From NCBI RefSeq assembly GCF_013256625.1, contig NZ_CP053908.1, positions 868,001-932,000 on the forward strand: a stretch of 64,000 nt of DNA, read 5' to 3'. Shown here piece after piece: positions 1 to 10,200 of this stretch (its first letter is position 1; every line of letters starts with the position of its first letter). The notes beneath the pieces were generated by a model that did not search any database, was not told where the DNA came from, and worked only from the letters and a program-made list of their open reading frames with translations. A program made the translations under genes and the position numbers. The DNA is from Hymenobacter sp. BRD128 (GTDB lineage: Bacteria; Bacteroidota; Bacteroidia; Cytophagales; Hymenobacteraceae).

Positions 1-1
1 G

Positions 2-313
2 CGCGTGCCTATTCCGGACGGCTCAACGACCGACCTGACCGTGATTCTGAAAAAAGAAGCTACCAAGCAGCAAATCAACGACGCCCTCAAGGCGGCGGCT
101 GAAGGCCCGCTGAAAGGCATCCTCGAATACAGCACCGACCCGCTGGTGAGCATCGACATCGTGGGCAACAAGCACTCGTGCATCTTCGACTCGGAGCTGA
201 CCTCGACCAATGGCACCCTGGCTAAGGTAGTGGGCTGGTACGACAACGAAACCGGCTACTCGACCCGCACCGCCGACCTTATCCAGAAGCTGGGTGAGAA
301 AATGGTAGGCTAG
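2..313 (+). CDS. gapA: Glyceraldehyde-3-phosphate dehydrogenase, C-terminal part (truncated by window edge)
   Basis: The reading frame is open to the left edge, so only about the last 104 residues of GAPDH are present; the real start lies outside the window. The fragment begins RVPIPDGS and carries the typical end of the catalytic domain, including the [18 protein letters not shown] stretch near the C-terminus that is conserved in GAPDH. The enzyme oxidises glyceraldehyde-3-phosphate to 1,3-bisphosphoglycerate in cytoplasmic glycolysis. The NAD-binding half and the catalytic cysteine are not visible here. A strong hairpin terminator follows the stop. Confidence 0.95.
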   Translation, partial: RVPIPDGSTTDLTVILKKEATKQQINDALKAAAEGPLKGILEYSTDPLVSIDIVGNKHSCIFDSELTSTNGTLAKVVGWYDNETGYSTRTADLIQKLGEKMVG

Positions 314-344
314 CCAGTAGCTTTTTGCTGCGCAACTACTGACA

Positions 345-379
345 AAAGGCCTGCCTGCTAGGCAGGCCTTTTTGTTTTT
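345..379 (+). terminator. Intrinsic terminator after gapA
   Basis: Perfect 11-bp stem (345-355 with 361-371), 5-nt loop, followed by a T-rich run. It ends the gapA transcript just before the lipid kinase gene. Confidence 0.85.
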
Positions 380-412
380 CTTGAAAGTTGCCGCCGTTGG
401 GGCGGCGTTTGT

Positions 413-1288
413 ATGCCGCGTACTTGCTTTATTTTCAATCCGATGGCGGGCACTGGCCGCCGGGCCGATTTTCCGACGCTGCTGCAGCGGCATTTCGGCG
501 GCGCAGCGGGAGTTGAGTACCTGCTGCGGCCCACCGAAGGCCCCGGCCACGCCACCGAGCTGGCCCGCGAGGCCGCGCAGGCCGGCTGCCGGGTAGTAGT
601 AGCCGTGGGCGGCGATGGCACCGTGAATGAGGTGGGGCAGGGGCTGCTGGGCCAGCCCGGCGCGGCGCTGGGTATCGTGCCGCGCGGCTCGGGCAATGGG
701 CTGGCCCGCCACCTGCGGGTGCCGCTGGGCCTGCCGGCCGCGCTGCGGCGGCTGCGCCAGCCTACTTTCAGCCGCATGGATGTGGGCACCATTAATGGCC
801 GGCCGTTTTTCTGCACGGCCGGGCTGGGCTTTGATGCGCACGTGAGCCAGCATTTTGCGCAGGCGGGCACCCGCGGGGTGAGCACGTATTTGCGGGTGAC
901 GCTGCGCGAGTACGGCCACTTTCGGCCAGTGCCGGTGGAGGTCGATACCAACGGCCAGACCCTAGCCACCGACTGCTACGTGCTGGCCTTTGCCAATGCT
1001 TCGCAGTACGGCAACAATGCCTTTATTGCTCCGCAAGCCAACTTGCAGGACGGCCTGCTTGATATGTGCCTCATTGATGCGCTGCCGCCCTGGCGGGCCG
1101 TGCGGGTAGTGCTGGGCATGGCCCTGGGCACCCTGCCGCGCACGGGGGGCGCCGCCTACCGCCACACGCAGCACGCTCTGGTGCGGGCCGCCGCGCCCCT
1201 GGGCTACCACGCCGACGGCGACTACCTGGGCCACGCCACGGAGTTTGAGGTGGGCGTGCTGCCGCTAGCCCTGGAGGTAGCCGTGTAG
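413..1288 (+). CDS. Diacylglycerol/lipid kinase family protein (YegS-like)
   Basis: A 291-residue protein of the DAGK-catalytic family. The N-terminus has FNPMAGTGR and the diagnostic VVAVGGDGTVNEV motif (nucleotide binding, around residues 63-75), followed by GIVPRGSGNGLARHL. A C-terminal YegS-like beta domain follows, with FFCTAGLGFDAHV in it. Such kinases phosphorylate diacylglycerol, sphingoid bases or related lipids at the inner face of the membrane; the lipid used cannot be told from sequence. The length is normal. The ATG at 413 was chosen because the motif spacing from it matches the family. It stands alone between the gapA terminator and the DUF3050 gene. Confidence 0.85.
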   Translation: MPRTCFIFNPMAGTGRRADFPTLLQRHFGGAAGVEYLLRPTEGPGHATELAREAAQAGCRVVVAVGGDGTVNEVGQGLLGQPGAALGIVPRGSGNGLARHLRVPLGLPAALRRLRQPTFSRMDVGTINGRPFFCTAGLGFDAHVSQHFAQAGTRGVSTYLRVTLREYGHFRPVPVEVDTNGQTLATDCYVLAFANASQYGNNAFIAPQANLQDGLLDMCLIDALPPWRAVRVVLGMALGTLPRTGGAAYRHTQHALVRAAAPLGYHADGDYLGHATEFEVGVLPLALEVAV

Positions 1289-1417
1289 GCAATCTGGCGG
1301 CTAGCCCGATTACGGAGGGCCAGTCGCTGTCGGCATTTTTTTCTGCTGCTGGAAAAGCTAAAATGTCCCTGGTTTGTTAAAGTCAACAGCCACTTATCCG
1401 TTTATAATTCAAGGAAA

Positions 1418-2206
1418 ATGTCTCAGGATTTTGTTCAGGAATTGCAGGCGCAGTTCCGGCCGGCGCGCCAGCGCATGGTCGACCACGCGGTATACCGCCG
1501 TATCGAAACGCTGGCCGACCTGCGCGTATTTATGGCGCACCACGTGTACGCGGTGTGGGATTTTATGTCGCTGCTCAAAGCCTTGCAGCGCGAGCTGACC
1601 TGCGTTGAGTTGCCGTGGGTGCCAAAGGGCAGCCCCGCTACCCGCCGCCTCATCAACGACATTGTGCTGGAAGAAGAAACCGACCTCGACCCCGAAGGCC
1701 AGCCCACCAGCCACTTTGAACTGTACCTGCGCGCCATGCGCGAAGCCGGCGCCGATACCGCGCCCGCCGAGCGCCTGCTGGCCGCCCTGGCCCAAGGCGA
1801 CAGCGTGCCGGCGGCCCTCGCCGCCGCGCAGGCTCCGGCCAGCGTGCAAGAGTTTGTGAAGCACACGTTTAGCGTCATTGCCAGCGGGCAACCGCACGCG
1901 GTGGCGGCGGCCTTCACCTTCGGGCGCGAGGATGTGATACCCGATATGTTTCGCAGCCTGATTGCCGACCTGGGCCAGCGCTTTCCGGGCCAGCTCGATA
2001 CGTTTACGTACTACCTCAACCGCCATATCGAGCTTGATGAGGACCACCACGCGCCGCTAGCCCACCAGATGGTGCGCGACCTTTGCGGCACCGACCCGGC
2101 CCGCTGGCGCGAAGCCACCGAGGTGGCACAGCAGGGCATGGCCGCCCGCGTGGCGCTTTGGGACGGTATTGCGGCCGCGCTGGCTCAGGAGAAAGCTGCC
2201 GTTTAG
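1418..2206 (+). CDS. DUF3050 family protein
   Basis: A 262-residue soluble protein with the DUF3050 signature: an N-terminal helix with a conserved HAVY, then FMAHHVYAVWDFMSLLKALQ, and a later FYxY/HxxxDxxHH-like segment (YYLNRHIELDEDHHAPLA). The family has an all-helical, haem-oxygenase/TenA-like appearance and is common in Bacteroidota, but has no established reaction. The conserved His, Glu and Asp residues would fit a di-metal site, which is inference. It has no signal peptide, so it is probably cytoplasmic. It is monocistronic, with a perfect terminator after it. Confidence 0.8.
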   Translation: MSQDFVQELQAQFRPARQRMVDHAVYRRIETLADLRVFMAHHVYAVWDFMSLLKALQRELTCVELPWVPKGSPATRRLINDIVLEEETDLDPEGQPTSHFELYLRAMREAGADTAPAERLLAALAQGDSVPAALAAAQAPASVQEFVKHTFSVIASGQPHAVAAAFTFGREDVIPDMFRSLIADLGQRFPGQLDTFTYYLNRHIELDEDHHAPLAHQMVRDLCGTDPARWREATEVAQQGMAARVALWDGIAAALAQEKAAV

Positions 2207-2226
2207 CACCGGGTGGTTTGTGATAC

Positions 2227-2261
2227 AAAAAGGACGCTAGCCACTGGCTAGCGTCCTTTTT
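2227..2261 (+). terminator. Intrinsic terminator after the DUF3050 gene
   Basis: Perfect 16-bp stem (2227-2242 with 2246-2261), 3-nt loop, flanked by A and T runs, so it could work on both strands. GCTAGC occurs in both arms. Confidence 0.85.
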
Positions 2262-2308
2262 GCGTTGGGAGCGTGGTTGAAAAGTCCAGCATCCCGACCT
2301 TTGTAGGT

Positions 2309-2653
2309 ATGAAAAAAGACCAGTCGCGCCGCCAGGGAGTGATTTACTCAACCAATCCCGACTTCTCTTATCAATCTGACGAGCCAGCCGAGGCTGCGAC
2401 CCTGCCGCCTCAGCAGCAGCACTTGCGCGTGCAGCTCGACAAAAAGCAGCGCGGCGGCAAGCAGGTGACGCTCATTACGGGCTTCGCGGGGAAAGAGGAA
2501 GACTTGCAAACCCTCGGCAAGCTGCTCAAAACCAAGTGCGGCGTGGGCGGCAGTGCCAAGGATGGCGAAATTGTGGTGCAGGGAGACTTCCGGGCCAAGG
2601 TGCTCGAAGTATTGCTCAAGGAAGGCTACAAAGCCAAGCAGATTGGTGGCTAG
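2309..2653 (+). CDS. SUI1/eIF1-like translation factor (YciH family)
   Basis: About 114 residues. The C-terminal half is an SUI1 domain: a KKQRGGKQVTLITGF strand, then EEDLQTLGKLLKTKCGVGGSAKDGEIVVQGDF, the classical eIF1/YciH signature. In bacteria these proteins bind the small ribosomal subunit and can influence start-codon fidelity; they are not essential. The frame is open 12 codons further upstream, but the ATG at 2309 (MKKDQSRR) is preferred because it gives the usual family N-terminus and because a TTTG box lies just upstream. The N-terminal 50 residues are variable and Gln-rich. Confidence 0.85.
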   Translation: MKKDQSRRQGVIYSTNPDFSYQSDEPAEAATLPPQQQHLRVQLDKKQRGGKQVTLITGFAGKEEDLQTLGKLLKTKCGVGGSAKDGEIVVQGDFRAKVLEVLLKEGYKAKQIGG

Positions 2654-2671
2654 CTAGGCCATTGGCCAGTT

Positions 2672-5317
2672 TTACTCGCTCACTTCTTCCAGCGAACTGC
2701 CGCTGCTGAGGTCTTTGGCGATGGTGCGCGGGTGGCCGGCGTAGCGCACCACGCTGCCGCTGCTGAGGTCTACTTTCAGCTCGTCGGTGGCGCGCACCTT
2801 GGCCTGCGAGCCGCTGCTGAGGTCGATGTTGGCGCGAGTGGCGCTCAGGCTCAGCGCTTCGAGCTGGCTGGCGCTGGAGCCGTCCACGGTCAGCTCGTTG
2901 GCCGCGCCGGTGAGGTTTACCTGGCTGGCGCTGCTGAGCTGCAACTCCAGTTTAGGCACGTGCACGTCGAGGCGGGCCGACGAGGCGCTGGAGGCTTCGA
3001 GGCGCAGGTCTTCGTCGCGGAAGCCGCTGGCCTCGGCCTGGCAGGCACCGCTCAGCTCCAGGTGGCGCAGGCGGGGCAACGTGATTTGCACCAGAATCGG
3101 GTGGCGGCTCATGTCGAAGCCCGAAAACAGCCCCCCAGCGCGGTTGCGCACCACCAGGCGGTTGCCCCGAATGTCGAGGCGCACGTCGGCCAGGTCGGCG
3201 GGGCGGCCGGCGGCCTCGGCCTTATAGCTGTCGCCCTGGCTCAGCACTACCCGAAAGGGGCCGTGCACCTCCACTTCGCTAAACTCGTCGCTGCTGCTCG
3301 TGGCCTTGCGGCCGGTGCCGTAGTAGCCAGGGTCCGTGTTAAAGCGGTCGGCCTCGGAGCGGATATTCACGCGGGGCTCGTCGCCGTCAGTATTGACGCG
3401 CACCTGCGTTTTATTGCCGTTCACGTCCAGGTTCACCACCGCGTCGCCGTCGCTAGTGTCATCATTATCAGCCGAAGGCGGGCAGTCGAGGCAAGTAAAT
3501 TTGCCCTCGCGGGTGAAGCGGGCGCGGTAGGCGCGGTCGCCGCTAGGGCGGTGGCCGTTGGTAAAGTCTTCATCATCGAGCCGTTCGATAAAGAGCGGCG
3601 TGAGACGGTAGATTTTATTGAGCGGCAGGTGCAGGGTCAGGTTCAGCTTTTGCTCGCGGTAGGCAGCGCTGCTTTTCAGCGTAATGCCCTGGTCGAAGAT
3701 GATGGTCGAGTCGCGCTGAACGATGTTGTAGTTAATCGTTTGCTGGGCCGTGAGGCGGGCCGCCTCTTCGGTGCGGCCCCGGGCCCGGAATTCTTCTTCT
3801 ACAAAGGGTGCCGCGCCGCTGTCGGCCGGGGCCAGGGCCAGGTTCACCCGTTGAAAATGGTCTTCCACATTGCGCGAATCAAGCACGATGCCGGGGCCCG
3901 CGATGGGTTGCAGGCGCACGGTAGTAGTATAAGTGTCTTTGGCCTGAAAATCGCGGGCCACCTGCAAGCCAGCGGCCGTCGAGCCCACCACGCCCAGCAG
4001 CCATAGGCCCAGTAGTACCCCACTCGCCGAGCGGCCCAACACAGGGCGGCGCAGTAGTAAGCGCAGCCCCAGCAGCAGGAGGCCCAGGCCCGGAATGCCC
4101 AATAGCAGCGCCCCAGCTATCGCGCCCCAGGGCGGCAGGTTGCGCACCAGCGCCCCAAAGCTGTCATCAAACATAAAGCCGTTGCTGGTGTGCTCCACAG
4201 CCGTGAAGGGAATAATGCTCAGGGCTGCGCCCAGCACCGTCAGCACGCTAAATAGCCAGCTGCCACCCCAAAAAATCAGCAGTAACCCCACCACCCAGCG
4301 AATGAGCGTGCCCAGAAAATTTACGGCCGGCCGGGCACCCCTAGCCGCCGTTTCGAGGTAAGTGCCCAGCGGGCGGTTGGGGGCCGGCGGTATTTCTCCC
4401 TCAAAAGCATTGCTGCGCAGGTTGTTATCAATGCCCGAGAGCGTTACGGCATCGCCGCGCATCTGCATTTTCTCCGATACGGTGCGGGCTTCGGGCACTA
4501 CGGCCCACAGTATCAGGTAGATAATAAACGATGAGCCGCCCAAAAATAAGCCAATCAGGAAAAGTACCCGTACCAGCACCACGTCGGTCTGGAAATAAGC
4601 GGCTAGCCCCGCCGATACCCCGCCGACCTTGCCATTGTCGACGTCGCGAAAGAGCTTACGGCCGGTGAGCTTACCACCAAAGTCCAGCGTATCAATAGGT
4701 TCGGGGGCATCATCGCGCTTAGGTAGGGCTATCCACAGCACCACGTAGGCGATGAGGGCCAGGCCGCCAAAGTCGAAACGGTGGCGAAACATGCCGGTGC
4801 CGGGAATGTGGTCGTACACCCCAAACACGTTAGGCAGCAGCACCAAGGCCAGAAAAATGAGGCGCACCAGCAGCGGGTTCACCCGGAAGTACTGGGCCAG
4901 CCCGGCGCACACGCCCGCAATCTTGCGGTGGGCCAGGTCGCGGTAGAGGCGGCGGGGCTCCGTATCGGCCGGGGTAGGGCCACCGGTGAAAGCGCGGCCG
5001 GCGCCAGCCGCCGTAGCCGCCGGCTCGGCGTAGGTGTCTTCGTCCTCGTCGGGCGAGGTCTGGAAGTCGCTCACGCGGCCCATCTTGGCAGTCATCTCCT
5101 CCACGTCTTGGAGAGTGATAACCTGCTTGACTGGCGAAAGACGCGCCGAAAACAGCTCGGCGATGCGGCCCTCGATGTCGGCCACGATTTCTTCGTGGCC
5201 CTGGTAGCTGGCGAAGTGCGCCTTCACCTCTTGGAGGTAGCGGCTAAGCACTTCATAGCCATCATCTTCGAGGTGGAAGATGATGCCCTGCAGATTGATG
5301 CTGATGTTCTTTTTCAT
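2672..5317 (-). CDS. PspC-domain membrane protein with C-terminal GIN (DUF2807) adhesin-like domain
   Basis: An 881-residue envelope protein. Two PspC domains lie near residues 120-205 and 215-285 (LYRDLAHRKIAGVCAGLAQY and the later GKVGGVSAGLAAYFQ), each with a membrane segment. A multi-helix membrane region follows (about 340-450), then a long extracytoplasmic part. The last about 200 residues form a GIN/DUF2807 domain, rich in L-S-S-(G/A)-S repeats that suggest a right-handed beta-helix. PspC proteins respond to envelope stress; the exact role of this fusion type is unknown. It lies 75 bp downstream of a PadR regulator in the same direction, the usual arrangement in Bacteroidota, and is probably controlled by it. 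Confidence 0.85.
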   Translation of the reverse strand: MKKNISINLQGIIFHLEDDGYEVLSRYLQEVKAHFASYQGHEEIVADIEGRIAELFSARLSPVKQVITLQDVEEMTAKMGRVSDFQTSPDEDEDTYAEPAATAAGAGRAFTGGPTPADTEPRRLYRDLAHRKIAGVCAGLAQYFRVNPLLVRLIFLALVLLPNVFGVYDHIPGTGMFRHRFDFGGLALIAYVVLWIALPKRDDAPEPIDTLDFGGKLTGRKLFRDVDNGKVGGVSAGLAAYFQTDVVLVRVLFLIGLFLGGSSFIIYLILWAVVPEARTVSEKMQMRGDAVTLSGIDNNLRSNAFEGEIPPAPNRPLGTYLETAARGARPAVNFLGTLIRWVVGLLLIFWGGSWLFSVLTVLGAALSIIPFTAVEHTSNGFMFDDSFGALVRNLPPWGAIAGALLLGIPGLGLLLLGLRLLLRRPVLGRSASGVLLGLWLLGVVGSTAAGLQVARDFQAKDTYTTTVRLQPIAGPGIVLDSRNVEDHFQRVNLALAPADSGAAPFVEEEFRARGRTEEAARLTAQQTINYNIVQRDSTIIFDQGITLKSSAAYREQKLNLTLHLPLNKIYRLTPLFIERLDDEDFTNGHRPSGDRAYRARFTREGKFTCLDCPPSADNDDTSDGDAVVNLDVNGNKTQVRVNTDGDEPRVNIRSEADRFNTDPGYYGTGRKATSSSDEFSEVEVHGPFRVVLSQGDSYKAEAAGRPADLADVRLDIRGNRLVVRNRAGGLFSGFDMSRHPILVQITLPRLRHLELSGACQAEASGFRDEDLRLEASSASSARLDVHVPKLELQLSSASQVNLTGAANELTVDGSSASQLEALSLSATRANIDLSSGSQAKVRATDELKVDLSSGSVVRYAGHPRTIAKDLSSGSSLEEVSE

Positions 5318-5392
5318 GAGAAAGGCCGCAGGCGCGAAGCGCGGCAGGTTGAAGTCGGAGAAAGAAGGTTTAGCGGGTAAAAGCAGGGCCGG

Positions 5393-5728
5393 CTAGGGTC
5401 GGCGAGGCTGGCGAATGATGCCCACCGAGAGGGCCATTTCTTCCCAGGTCTGGCGCAGCTCCTCTAAAAACTGGCGGCCGGCCTCGGTGAGCGTGTAGTA
5501 TTTGCGGGGTGGCCCGGAGGTCGATTCCTTCCAGACGTAGTCGAGCAGGGCGGCATTTTTGAGGCGCGTGAGCAGCGGGTAGAGGGTGCCCTCCACCACT
5601 ATCATGCGGGCCGCGGTGAGTTCCTCCAGCATGTCACTGGCGTAGGCTTCCCCGCGGCCGATTATCTCCAGGATGCAGAATTCGAGGATGCCTTTGCGCA
5701 TCTGCACCTGGGTGTTCTCTAGTTTCAT
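5393..5728 (-). CDS. PadR family transcriptional regulator
   Basis: A 111-residue winged-helix protein typical of short (s2) PadR regulators: KGILEFCILEIIGRGEAYASDM at the start, then VEGTLYPLLTRL and the wing GPPRKYYTLTEAGRQFL. PadR proteins repress nearby operons and are released by small ligands or envelope stress. Here it is the first gene of a two-gene unit with the PspC-GIN protein. An inverted repeat about 60 bp upstream is a plausible autoregulatory operator. The ligand is unknown. Confidence 0.9.
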   Translation of the reverse strand: MKLENTQVQMRKGILEFCILEIIGRGEAYASDMLEELTAARMIVVEGTLYPLLTRLKNAALLDYVWKESTSGPPRKYYTLTEAGRQFLEELRQTWEEMALSVGIIRQPRRP

Positions 5729-5784
5729 GGGCGGTATGGGCTAGTAGTAGGTGAGGAACGGTACAAATGTACAGCTGGTACTTT

Positions 5785-5798
5785 GTATTGCATAATAC
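5785..5798. promoter_or_regulatory. Candidate operator upstream of padR
   Basis: GTATT-gcat-AATAC, a perfect 5-bp inverted repeat in the padR upstream region. On the minus strand it lies just upstream of a TACATTTG sequence (5764-5771) that fits the Bacteroidota -7 box. The position suits PadR autorepression; this is inference from location and symmetry. Confidence 0.35.
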
Positions 5799-6023
5799 TT
5801 GGTGTAAAAATTTTTGTTGTCTTTCGCAAATTTTTTTCGCTCCTCAAGCGGTCACGTATTTATTTTTTCCTATTCCACTTCGGCCAGCATCCAAAAATAT
5901 CGCGCCAACTGCACCATAATCAGCCAAATACAGCACAGGCGCTGAGGTAAGGAAAGCCAGTACGCACTATCTGGCAGTAACTTGCGTTGCTGCTCCGATT
6001 ATTCTTCAGGCTATCCATTCTCT

Positions 6024-7160
6024 ATGCTACAACTCTCCGCTAGCTACCGTTGCTGGGTGCTGCTGCTGGGCGTAGGCGCCGCGCTGGGGCTAGCCACGCC
6101 CGCCGCCCACGCCCAAACTTACACGCCTAAGTACAGCAACGAGTTTTTGAACCTGGGCGCCGGCGCCCGCTCGCTGGGCATGGGCAAGACCCAGGTGAGC
6201 CTGGCCAACGATGCCACCGCCGGCTACTGGAACCCGGCGGCCCTTACCAGCATCACCGCCAAGTACGACGGTGTGCTAATGCACTCCGAGCTGTTTTCGG
6301 GGGTAGTGAAAAACGACTACGCCGCTTTTGCCATGCCGCTCGATGACAAGAGCGCCATCGGCGTGACGGTGCTGCGGCTAGGCGTGGACAATATTGCCGA
6401 CACGCGCTCACTCATCAATGAGTACGGCTACATCGACTACGGCAAAATTAGTTATTTTTCAGTAGCTGACTACGCCTTGCTATTATCTTATGCCCGCAAG
6501 CTAGGGCCTGAAGGATTGAGTGTAGGTGCTACAGGTAAGTTAATTTATCGCAATGTTGGCTCTTATGCGAATGCATACGGCTTCGGAGTCGATGTAGGCG
6601 TGCAATATAATCGGGGTGGCCTGCGGTTAGGGTTATCTGCTCGCGATATAACTACTACTTTCAATGCTTGGAGCATTGAGGCCGACAAGTTTGCCAATAC
6701 AACCTTTCCCGGCGAGAGAGTACCTTCTAATACAACGGAGGTTACGCTACCTCATTTCATTCTGGGTGCGGGGTATCAGGTCAAGCTTCCAGCACAATTC
6801 ACAGCACTCGTGGCAGTAGATGCAGAGGCTACTACCGATGGACAACGCAATACACTCATTTCGGCAAAGTCTGTAAGTGTAGACCCACGTGTAGGTGTTG
6901 AAATAGGCTATCGCAACATGGTGTTTCTTCGTGGAGGAGCGGGTAATTATCAGAGAATTAGCACATTTGCTTATGACCTTGAATGGAAAGGCCAGTACAG
7001 CCTGGGCGCGGGCGTGGCCTTCAGCGGGCTGCGCGTGGATTTGGCGCTCTCGCGCCTGGCGGTAGAGAAGCTAGGCGCGACTTCCCAAACCAATTCGCTC
7101 ATCGTGAGCCTCGGCTACGGCCTGGGCAGCCGCGCGGGCAGTGTGCTAAATACCAACTAG
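6024..7160 (+). CDS. porV2: PorV/PorQ-like outer-membrane protein, PorV2 type (T9SS-associated)
   Basis: The frame opens at 5982, but the ATG at 6024 gives a clear signal peptide ending AHA-QTY, so that start is chosen (about 378 residues). After the signal comes the PorV/UPF0164 pattern (FLNLGAGARSLGMG, then ATAGYWNPAAL), predicted to fold as an outer-membrane beta-barrel. PorV proteins shuttle type IX cargo to the sortase at the cell surface. It lies 40 bp upstream of the PorU2-like peptidase and is co-directional, so the pair probably work together. The central part (about 6440-6990) is clearly less GC-rich than both ends, suggesting recombination within the gene. Confidence 0.8.
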   Translation: MLQLSASYRCWVLLLGVGAALGLATPAAHAQTYTPKYSNEFLNLGAGARSLGMGKTQVSLANDATAGYWNPAALTSITAKYDGVLMHSELFSGVVKNDYAAFAMPLDDKSAIGVTVLRLGVDNIADTRSLINEYGYIDYGKISYFSVADYALLLSYARKLGPEGLSVGATGKLIYRNVGSYANAYGFGVDVGVQYNRGGLRLGLSARDITTTFNAWSIEADKFANTTFPGERVPSNTTEVTLPHFILGAGYQVKLPAQFTALVAVDAEATTDGQRNTLISAKSVSVDPRVGVEIGYRNMVFLRGGAGNYQRISTFAYDLEWKGQYSLGAGVAFSGLRVDLALSRLAVEKLGATSQTNSLIVSLGYGLGSRAGSVLNTN

Positions 7161-7200
7161 CGTTATCTATTGACCTTGACAGACAGCTAATTGCTACATT

Positions 7201-10200
7201 ATGGATAAATCATACCCCACTATTTGGGCACGGGTGTTGGGCCGGGCCGTGGGCCTGGCCTGGCTAGCCCTGCTGCTGGGTGCTTTCACCACCGCGCAGG
7301 CCCAATCGGGCGCCTACGGCAACGAGTGGATAGTGCAGGGCCAGCCCTACTATAAAGTAAAAGTGTGGCGCGACGGCCTCTACCGCCTCGACTACGCCTA
7401 CCTGACCAGGCTGGGCGCGGGCGCGGTGGCGCCCACGCAGCTGCAGGTGTGGCGGCGCGGCAAAGAAGTGGCTGTGTATCAAGGTGGTAATTCGACCACG
7501 CTCGACAATACCAGTTTTGTCGAATTCTACGGCCAGCGCAACGATGCCGGGCTCGACAAGGAGTTTTATAAAAATATAAAAGACCAGGCCAACCCATTCT
7601 ATAGCTTTTATACCGATACGGCGGCCTATTTCGTGACCTGGGGCACCCGGCCGGGCAAGCGCATGGCGCAGCCCGTGGCTGCCGGCGGCACGCCCCACGG
7701 CTGGCGCATTCAGTCGCTGTTGACCCAAAAAGTAAGCAACTACGCCGAAGGCCCGACCGAGCAGACGTATACTTTTCTGCCGTGGATAGAGGCTGGGGAG
7801 GGCTTTTTTCAAGGCTTTTATTTTAGCCAATCCCAGGCGCTACCCCTCGATTCGGCGCTGCGGGCCGTGGCTACGGTGCCGGGCGTCCCTAGCCCTACAT
7901 TAGACGTAGTAGTACAGGGCGGGTTCCGTGATACCAATCATAAAACGGCGGTGCAGGTAGTTCCGCCCACAAGCGGGGCCACGCCCCGCACGCTTGGTAT
8001 ACTTAGCTACTATGGCTACGAGCATAGCTACGGCCGCTACCCGCTGCAAGCCAGCGACATTGGCAGCAATGGCTCGGTGCTGGTGAGCTTTGCTATTGCG
8101 CCGCAAGCGCCGCAGCGGTATGTCGATGTGTACCGGCTGTCGTGGTGGCGCGTGACGGCGCCGCAGCAAAACGTGTGGTTTAACGACCGGCAGCAACTGT
8201 TTTTTCAGAATGATTCGCTGCTGAGCGGGCCGGCCACCTACGAAGTCGATAATATTCCGCCCACCGTGAGTGGCTTTGACATCCACGACCCCTGGAATGT
8301 GCAGCGCGTTGCGCCTACTGCCGCCGCTACCCTGGGCAGCACTGGTCGCCGCTACGTGTTTCCGAGCGCTACCAGCCAGCAAACGCGCCGCCTGCTGCTG
8401 GCCGACGAAGCCCGCACGCTGGTGCCGCCACCCGCTCGCCGGGTCAACTTTCGCGCCATTGACCCGGTCAAGCCCACCTTCGTCATCATCACCCACCCCA
8501 AGCTGATGCAGGCGGCCGGGGGCGTACCCAACGTGGCGCTCGCCTACGCCAGCTACCGCGCCTCGGCCGCCGGCGGGGCCTACGATACGCTGATGGTGAC
8601 CGCCCCGCAGCTCTACGACCAGTTTCACTACGGCGAGCGCTCGGTGATTGCCCTGCGGCACTTTGCGCTGTGGCTGGCGGCCAAGGCGCCAGCCAACCAG
8701 ACCAAGTACCTGCTGCTGCTGGGCAAAGGCATTTCGCCGGGCTCAGCCGTGACGACTACCGTTAGCCCCGACTACACATTTGGCCTGGGTGGCGGGTTCG
8801 ACGCCTCGCAGTCGGCGCGGGTGCGGGGCGAAAATGGGCTGGACCTGGTACCCATCTCAACCCGCTCATCGTCCGATATTTTCCTGTCGAGCGACTGGCC
8901 CCACGACAACAACGTGCCGGCGCTGCCCACTGGCCGCGTCGTGGCTACTACCGCCCAGGAAGCCCTCGACTACCTGACCAAGCTGAAGGAATACGAAGCC
9001 CAGATTAACCCGAATCAGCTCAACCCCGACCCCTGGCACAAGAACTTTGTGCACCTGGGCGGCGGCCACGACCCAGCAGAAATCGCACTTTTCGGCAGCT
9101 ACCTCAATAAGTATAAGCGCCGCGCCGAGCACCCGCTACTGGGGGCTAGCGTCACGACCTACCAGCGGGTATACGACCCCAATAATCCGTTTGCGGGCGA
9201 GAAGAATATCTCCAGCGAAGTTAATGCGGGCCTGGGCCTGATTACGTACTTCGGCCACGGCTCGACCACGACATTTGACCTGAACATCGGCGACATCAAC
9301 GACCCGACTCAAGGCTACACCAATGCCAAAAAGTACCCGGTCATGATGTACAACGGCTGCTCAGCCGGCGCGGCGTTTTTCAATGCCCGCACCTTCGCCA
9401 CCGACTGGCTGCTGGCCCCCAGCAAGGGCTCGATTGGCATTATGGCGGAAAGCGGCGCCTCGTATGCCGACCTGCTCGACCCGGCCCAGGACCTGAGCTA
9501 CCAGCTGCTCTTCAATGACCCCGTTTGGTTTGGGCGACCCGTTGCCGAAGTGCGCCGCGAGGTAATCCGGCGCTTGCAGCCTACGGCGGCGTTTTTGCCG
9601 CTAGCAGGCAACCTTCGCGCCACCGAGCAGCTGCTGTGCACCATCTGGCAGGGCGACCCCGCCCTGCGCCTGTATGCCCCGGCCAAGCCCGACTTCGTGG
9701 CGAGCAGCGCCGCGCTCTCGCTCAGCCCCATTGCCCCCGACGTGGCCGTGACGGGCGCTTCGAGCAAGTTTACGCTCAATATCGGGGTAAGCAACCCCGC
9801 GCGCATCACCCGCGACTCGATTGAGATTCGGGTAACGCGCACGTACCCAACCGCCACCGGGCTAGCCCCCGAGGTCTACGTATTTAACAACCACAACGGC
9901 CTCAGGCCCTTCCCGCAGGCGTTCCGGCGCGATACAACCTATACGATTACGCTGAATAATCCCACGAGTGATTTTTCGGGTGATAACAAGTTTACCGTGG
10001 AGCTTGACTACCGCAATAAGGTGGCCGAGCTCGACGAAACCAATAACACGGCCACGCTCACATATTCCTTCCTGAAGCGCGGCCTCACGCTGCTGACACC
10101 CACCGAGTTTGCCATCATCGCGAGCAATAAGCCCCGCCTGGTGGCCCAGAGCAACGACCCCAATGGCCCGGTGCGCAGCTACGATTTTCAGGTCGACTCC

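Noticed and set aside
23-919. 298-codon minus-strand frame overlapping gapA and the lipid kinase
   Set aside because: A shadow frame of two clearly real plus-strand genes; it has no domain or start signal.
2732-4006. 424-codon plus-strand frame inside the PspC-GIN gene
   Set aside because: Antisense shadow of GC-rich coding sequence, Ala/Val/Gly-rich and without recognisable motifs.
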